Source of the DNA: Rubrobacter sp.
GTDB lineage: Bacteria; Actinomycetota; Rubrobacteria; Rubrobacterales; Rubrobacteraceae
Direction of reading: 5' to 3'
Assembly: GCA_013817025.1 (NCBI GenBank)
Contig: JACDDK010000030.1
Location: 1 to 9,451, forward strand
Length of the DNA stretch: 9,451 nucleotides
The first letter of the stretch is position 1, and every line of letters starts with the position of its first letter. Below the pieces are notes generated by a model, which was given only the letters and a program-made list of their open reading frames with translations, was not told the DNA's origin and did not search any database. The translations under genes were made by a program, and so were the position numbers. This document shows, piece after piece, positions 6,229 to 9,451 of this stretch.

Positions 6229-7596
6229 TTGCGCTACGAAGCCGGTACCCTACTCGCCAGCGGCCTCCCCGACGGCGAACGCCCGCCCGAGCCCTTTATC
6301 CGGGACCCCCGCACCCGCGAGTGGCGCGCCCCCGCAAGCGCCTACCGCGAAGTCTCCCTAGCCTTGCGCGAAACCGAAACCCCCTACACGGACGATGCCG
6401 CCGCGTTCGAGAAGCTGGTTCTGGAGTCCCGCGTGGCGCTGGAGCCTCGCCCGTACCAGCGCGAGGCGCTCGCCGCGTGGCGGCGCTCGGGGCTGCGTGG
6501 TGTCGTGGTGTTGCCGACGGGGGCCGGGAAGACCGCCGTGGCGATGAGCGCCATCGAGCGCGTTGGGCGGAGCACGCTCGTCGTGGTTCCGACGCTCGCG
6601 TTGATGAAACAGTGGTACTCGATCCTCTCGGACGCCTTCGGTTCCTCGGTGACGGTGGGTTTGCTCGGCGGCGGATACCACGAGATCACACCGCTCACGG
6701 TTACGACTTACGATTCGGCGTATATCCACATGGAACGGTACGGCGATCGCTTCGGGTTCGCCGTCTACGACGAAGTCCACCACCTGCCCGCCGCCAAAAA
6801 CGCCATCATCCCCAAGATGATGCTCGCACCCTACTCGTTAGGACTCACCGCAACCCCCGAGCGTCCCGACGGCGGCCACGGGCTGTTGCCCGAGCTGGTT
6901 GGGCCAGTCGTTTATCGACGCTCGCCGGAAGACCTGGCGGGGACCTATCTGGCGCCCTACGAGTTGATCCGGCTGCCTATAGAACTGACCGCCCACGAAC
7001 GATACGAGTACGCCCAGGCCGACGCCGTCTACCGAGACTTCCTGAACAAGCACCGCCTCTCGATGCGCTCTTCCGAGGACTGGCAACGTTTCATTCTGGT
7101 AGCGTCGACGAGCCATTCGGGCGGGCGCGAGGCGTTGCTCGCGGCTCGGCGGCGGCGGGAGATACAGGCCGGGGCAATGCGGAAAGGGGCCACACTCGAA
7201 ACGCTGCTCCGGCGGCACTGGGGAGACCGGTGCATCGTGTTCACCAAGAGCGTCGAGGAGGTCTATGCGATGTCGCGGCGGTTTCTCATACCGGGCGTCA
7301 CCTACGAGACCCCGGCGCGGGAACGGAAGGAGATCCTGGACCGCTTCCGGGAGGGTCGCTACCGCGCCATCATAGCCTCGGACGTCCTGAACGAGGGCGT
7401 GGACGTCCCCGACGCCAACGTAGCCATCATCCTCGCCGGCAGCGCCTCTCACCGCGAGTACGTCCAACGCCTGGGCCGCATCCTGCGCCCGAAGGAAGGC
7501 AAAAACGCCCTGCTCTACGAACTGGTAACGACCGCGACCGGCGAGGAGGGAACGTCGCGCCGCCGCCGCGAAGCCTTCCGGGGCGCGACCGCCTGA
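6229..7596 (+). CDS. XPB-type DNA helicase (superfamily 2)
   Basis: This 455-residue protein is an ATP-dependent 3'-5' DNA translocase of the XPB/Rad25 family, which opens DNA in nucleotide-excision-type repair. An N-terminal region (about 1-70) begins RYEAGTLLASGLP and matches the damage-recognition domain position of archaeal XPB. The helicase motifs follow in order: RPYQREAL (74-81), Walker A PTGAGKT (96-102), VVPTLALMKQW (119-129), DEVHH box (181-185), LTATPERPDGGHG (206-218), IVFTKS (336-341), ASDVLNEGVDVP (383-394) and QRLGRILRP (413-421). The arginine-glutamate-aspartate (RED) motif typical of XPB after motif III reads RPD here. Length equals archaeal XPB; the long N-terminal extension of eukaryotic XPB is absent. 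The TTG start is chosen for its extended ribosome site; ATG at 6184 would add 15 residues but has no well-placed site. The stop overlaps the Bax1 start by one base (TGATG), so the two are coupled. Confidence 0.94.
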   Translation: MRYEAGTLLASGLPDGERPPEPFIRDPRTREWRAPASAYREVSLALRETETPYTDDAAAFEKLVLESRVALEPRPYQREALAAWRRSGLRGVVVLPTGAGKTAVAMSAIERVGRSTLVVVPTLALMKQWYSILSDAFGSSVTVGLLGGGYHEITPLTVTTYDSAYIHMERYGDRFGFAVYDEVHHLPAAKNAIIPKMMLAPYSLGLTATPERPDGGHGLLPELVGPVVYRRSPEDLAGTYLAPYELIRLPIELTAHERYEYAQADAVYRDFLNKHRLSMRSSEDWQRFILVASTSHSGGREALLAARRRREIQAGAMRKGATLETLLRRHWGDRCIVFTKSVEEVYAMSRRFLIPGVTYETPARERKEILDRFREGRYRAIIASDVLNEGVDVPDANVAIILAGSASHREYVQRLGRILRPKEGKNALLYELVTTATGEEGTSRRRREAFRGATA

Positions 7597-8822
7597 TGCT
7601 GCGCTCCGAGCACGTCATGGCCCGCATGGCTCGCGGCAGGCTCGTCCCCCACCGCATCCCACCGGACGACGCCCGCGCACTCGAAGCGGCGGCGGAGTTG
7701 TGCGAGCTATACGCCACGCACGTCGGCGAGCCACGGGCGAGTTTGGAAGAGAAGATCACGCTGACCGAAGAGGCGCTCGGTCCACGCCTGGACGCCCGGC
7801 GGGGCTTCAAAATAGTCCGCGCCCTGGCGAAACTCCTGGAGGAACGCTGCGAGTGGTCCGCACCTACGGCGTCCGATCCGTACACCGTCCGCACACGCAT
7901 CTTCGAGTTGGCCGCCGCGCTCCCCGAATTGCCCGCCGTGGAGTCCAACCTCCTCGAAACCGTGACACGGGAGGATTTGATCTCGCAGGTCGCAAGGGAG
8001 ATAGGTTCGGACGACCCGATCTCCCTTATGTACGCGGATCGGCAGGGGGCGCAGGTCTTGAGCGTGTTCGAGAAGCCGACGCCCGAGGGTTTGATCTCCC
8101 GCTACAACGTAGCCCAAGTCCAGGGCGTGCTGTACGCCGCTCGCGAGTTGGTGGTGGATCTAGGAGAGGGATGCGACGCCCGGCTAGTGTTGCACTACGT
8201 CAAGAAACTGGGTTTGATCTACGCCCTCGAAGAAACCAACCGGGGATACAGATTACGCCTCGACGGCCCGCTCTCCGTCTTTGGCGGCACCCGCAAATAC
8301 GGCCTACGCCTGGCGAAGTTGCTCCCCGGCCTACTCCTGACCGCTCCCTGGAGCCTCTCGGCCACCGTCGAATGGAAAGGCCGCGACGCCATCCTGAACC
8401 TCGACTCGGACGCGGGCCTCGAAAGCCACTACCGAGGACCGAAAGACGACGGCGAAACGAACGAAGTACGCGAGGCTTTCATAAAGGCGTGGGCTAGGGC
8501 GAAGGAGACCAACGGCTGGGAGTTGGAGGAACGGCGGGACATCCTACCGCTCCCGGAGCTAAAGACCGCTCTGGTGCCGGACTTCGTGCTCACGAAAAGC
8601 GGGGAGCGCGTCTATTTAGAGCTGCTCGGCTTCTGGAACGAGCGGCGTTTGATCGAGCGCGTGGAACTCGTCCGCGAGGCCGCCCGCCGAGGCCACCATG
8701 TCCTCGTCGCGGCCTCCGAGAACCTCGGCGCTTCCCGCGAAACCCTCGCCGAAGCCGCCCACGGCGAAGTCATCCCCTTCAAGAACCGTCTCGAAGTAAA
8801 AGCCGTGCTCGCGGCGCTGTAA
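7596..8822 (+). CDS. Bax1-type nuclease, XPB partner (DUF790)
   Basis: This 408-residue protein belongs to DUF790, known in archaea as Bax1 (binds archaeal XPB), a structure-specific DNA endonuclease that cuts near the bubble opened by XPB. Family landmarks are: the N-terminal part beginning VPHRIP (17-22), SLMYADRQGAQVL (143-155), the ISRYNVAQVQGVLYAA block (167-182), LDGPLSVFGGTRKYGLRLAKLLP (222-244), and the C-terminal nuclease core VPDF (327-330) followed by VYLELLGFW (339-347). The last two are the PD and E of a PD-(D/E)XK-like site. In most relatives, as I recall them, GFW is followed by a helix with a conserved lysine (pattern YL-x-R-K-L); here it reads RRLIERVEL, with arginine at the aligned place. 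The ATG at 7596 overlaps the helicase stop TGA. An open frame extends far upstream in the helicase gene, but it is an out-of-frame shadow. The pair is likely a two-gene repair operon with the helicase. Confidence 0.92.
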   Translation: MLRSEHVMARMARGRLVPHRIPPDDARALEAAAELCELYATHVGEPRASLEEKITLTEEALGPRLDARRGFKIVRALAKLLEERCEWSAPTASDPYTVRTRIFELAAALPELPAVESNLLETVTREDLISQVAREIGSDDPISLMYADRQGAQVLSVFEKPTPEGLISRYNVAQVQGVLYAARELVVDLGEGCDARLVLHYVKKLGLIYALEETNRGYRLRLDGPLSVFGGTRKYGLRLAKLLPGLLLTAPWSLSATVEWKGRDAILNLDSDAGLESHYRGPKDDGETNEVREAFIKAWARAKETNGWELEERRDILPLPELKTALVPDFVLTKSGERVYLELLGFWNERRLIERVELVREAARRGHHVLVAASENLGASRETLAEAAHGEVIPFKNRLEVKAVLAAL

Positions 8823-8928
8823 AACGGTCGACTTTTGGCGTTCTGCAGAGTGGTGTTCATAAAGGTGGAGACACTGCGGCGGGAGAACTTTCGTCGGCGC
8901 ACGATAGGCACACAGTATAATCCGCCTC
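8823..8928 (+). promoter_or_regulatory. Intergenic region after Bax1 gene with promoter for the membrane-protein gene
   Basis: No T-rich terminator follows the Bax1 stop. A perfect TATAAT lies at 8916-8921, and 7 bases (CCGCCTC) separate it from GTG at 8929. No consensus -35 sits at 16-18 bases; the nearest sequence is GTCGGC (8893-8898). A second candidate, TTGGCG (8836-8841) and CATAAA (8859-8864) with 17-base spacing, would give a leader of about 60 bases. Confidence 0.55.
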
Positions 8929-9378
8929 GTGAAGAAGAACGTCGCTCCTCTTATCGCGCTCACGGTTGGATGTACGGTCGCGGCGGCGATCTTTGGTTTT
9001 GGCTCGGAGGTCTTCTCTTTCAGGAGCGCCTACGCGGGCGCGGGGCGGGAGCCCTTGATCCTGCTGACGCGCACCATCGTGTTCATAACCCTGGCCGTGA
9101 TACTGGTCTTCAAGGGCGGCTGGCCCGGCGTAGCCGCAGCACTCGTCATGACCGTCGGCGGCACGCTCGTCGAGTGGGCGCTATTTCCGTTCTCCTTCGA
9201 GTTCGCGGCCATCGAAGACCCGGCAGGCTACAGGGAAGAGTACGGTGAGAGCGTCACCCGGCCCACGTATGGCGCGTGGGCGCTGTTCGACATCATCGGG
9301 GTGGGCATCGCAGCTATATTGGCTCAGGGCCTGAAGCTCATGGCTCACGTGGATCCACGCCGGACGCCGGACGAATGA
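8929..9378 (+). CDS. Small membrane protein with four predicted helices, function unknown
   Basis: I do not recognise this 149-residue protein. It begins MKKNVAPL and has hydrophobic stretches near residues 6-24, 43-61, 66-87 and 114-136, so four membrane helices are likely. Between helices 3 and 4 lies a polar segment rich in acidic and tyrosine residues (AAIEDPAGYREEYGESVTRPTYG, about 93-115), probably a loop. The tail after 137 is short and charged. There is no signal peptidase site or lipobox. An in-frame TAG at 8905-8907 leaves GTG at 8929 as the first usable start. No ribosome site precedes it, but a TATAAT box ends 7 bases before it, so the message is probably leaderless. Codon use matches its neighbours. 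It follows the XPB-Bax1 genes on the same strand but appears to have its own promoter, so a link to repair is doubtful. Confidence 0.85.
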   Translation: MKKNVAPLIALTVGCTVAAAIFGFGSEVFSFRSAYAGAGREPLILLTRTIVFITLAVILVFKGGWPGVAAALVMTVGGTLVEWALFPFSFEFAAIEDPAGYREEYGESVTRPTYGAWALFDIIGVGIAAILAQGLKLMAHVDPRRTPDE

Positions 9379-9451
9379 TCTCGATCTCCTCGTCCTCGTC
9401 GAAGTCCAGCAGGTAGACCTCGCCCAGCGTGTTGAAGTCGTAGGCCGAGCG
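9338..9451 (-). CDS. Unidentified protein with very acidic C-terminus (partial, enters from right edge)
   Basis: Read on the minus strand from the window edge to a TGA at 9340-9338, this frame encodes 37 residues. They begin RSAYDFNTLGEVYLLDF, run into an acidic DEDEEIEII stretch, and end PASGVDPREP. Almost every codon in the first two thirds ends in G or C, which is the bias of the real genes in this window, whereas the plus-strand frame starting ATG at 9376 stops after 13 codons. No family can be named from so short a tail. Its end overlaps the end of the membrane-protein gene by 41 bases in the convergent direction. The start and most of the protein lie outside the window. Confidence 0.6.
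   Translation of the reverse strand, partial: RSAYDFNTLGEVYLLDFDEDEEIEIIRPASGVDPREP

Noticed and set aside
6321..7595. Open frame running into the Bax1 gene from far upstream
   Set aside because: It is the out-of-phase reading of the helicase gene, arginine/proline-rich. The Bax1 family sequence begins only near 7596, so no fusion exists.
8822..8837. AAAACGGTCGACTTTT as a terminator after Bax1
   Set aside because: The arms are offset by two bases and the stem would be weak; it looks fortuitous.

Overview
The window looks like chromosomal DNA of a GC-rich Gram-positive bacterium, most likely a deep-branching actinobacterium of the Rubrobacter type. Grounds: strong G/C bias at third codon positions; frequent GTG and TTG starts; a Tat-dependent substrate-binding lipoprotein; a lipoprotein NagZ; an XPB helicase paired with a Bax1 nuclease; and an apparently leaderless GTG gene. 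The lineage is an inference. No phage, IS, CRISPR or RNA gene was seen.

Left part (1-4929, minus strand). A complete carbohydrate ABC importer of the CUT1/MalK type is read right to left: ATPase (4781-3555), Tat-type substrate-binding lipoprotein (3491-2139), MalF-like permease (2077-1163) and MalG-like permease (1160-303). A gene running off the left edge follows, the N-terminal OB-fold part of a YhaM-like 3'-5' exoribonuclease (255-1, TTG start), which I recovered by translating the window end. A strong GC hairpin lies between the binding-protein and malF genes. A smaller one lies between malG and the exoribonuclease gene. The 148-base stretch in front of the ATPase gene holds a 20-base-period direct repeat and two inverted repeats, and is the likely control region of the importer.

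Middle (4930-6078, minus strand). A lipoprotein beta-N-acetylhexosaminidase of family GH3 (NagZ) lies upstream of the importer in the same direction. It could feed sugar to the importer, but the binding protein resembles trehalose/maltose-type proteins, so the substrate is open.

Right part (6229-9451). After a 150-base divergent intergenic region, an XPB-type DNA helicase and a Bax1 (DUF790) nuclease are coupled by an overlapping TGATG, forming a DNA-repair-type module. A small four-helix membrane protein follows with its own TATAAT box 7 bases before a GTG start. A minus-strand gene with a very acidic C-terminus enters from the right edge and overlaps the membrane-protein gene tail to tail.

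The most notable items are the XPB-Bax1 pair with an apparent change in the Bax1 nuclease motif, the leaderless membrane-protein gene, the hidden YhaM start with a possible self-masking ribosome binding site, and the repeat-rich control region of the importer.
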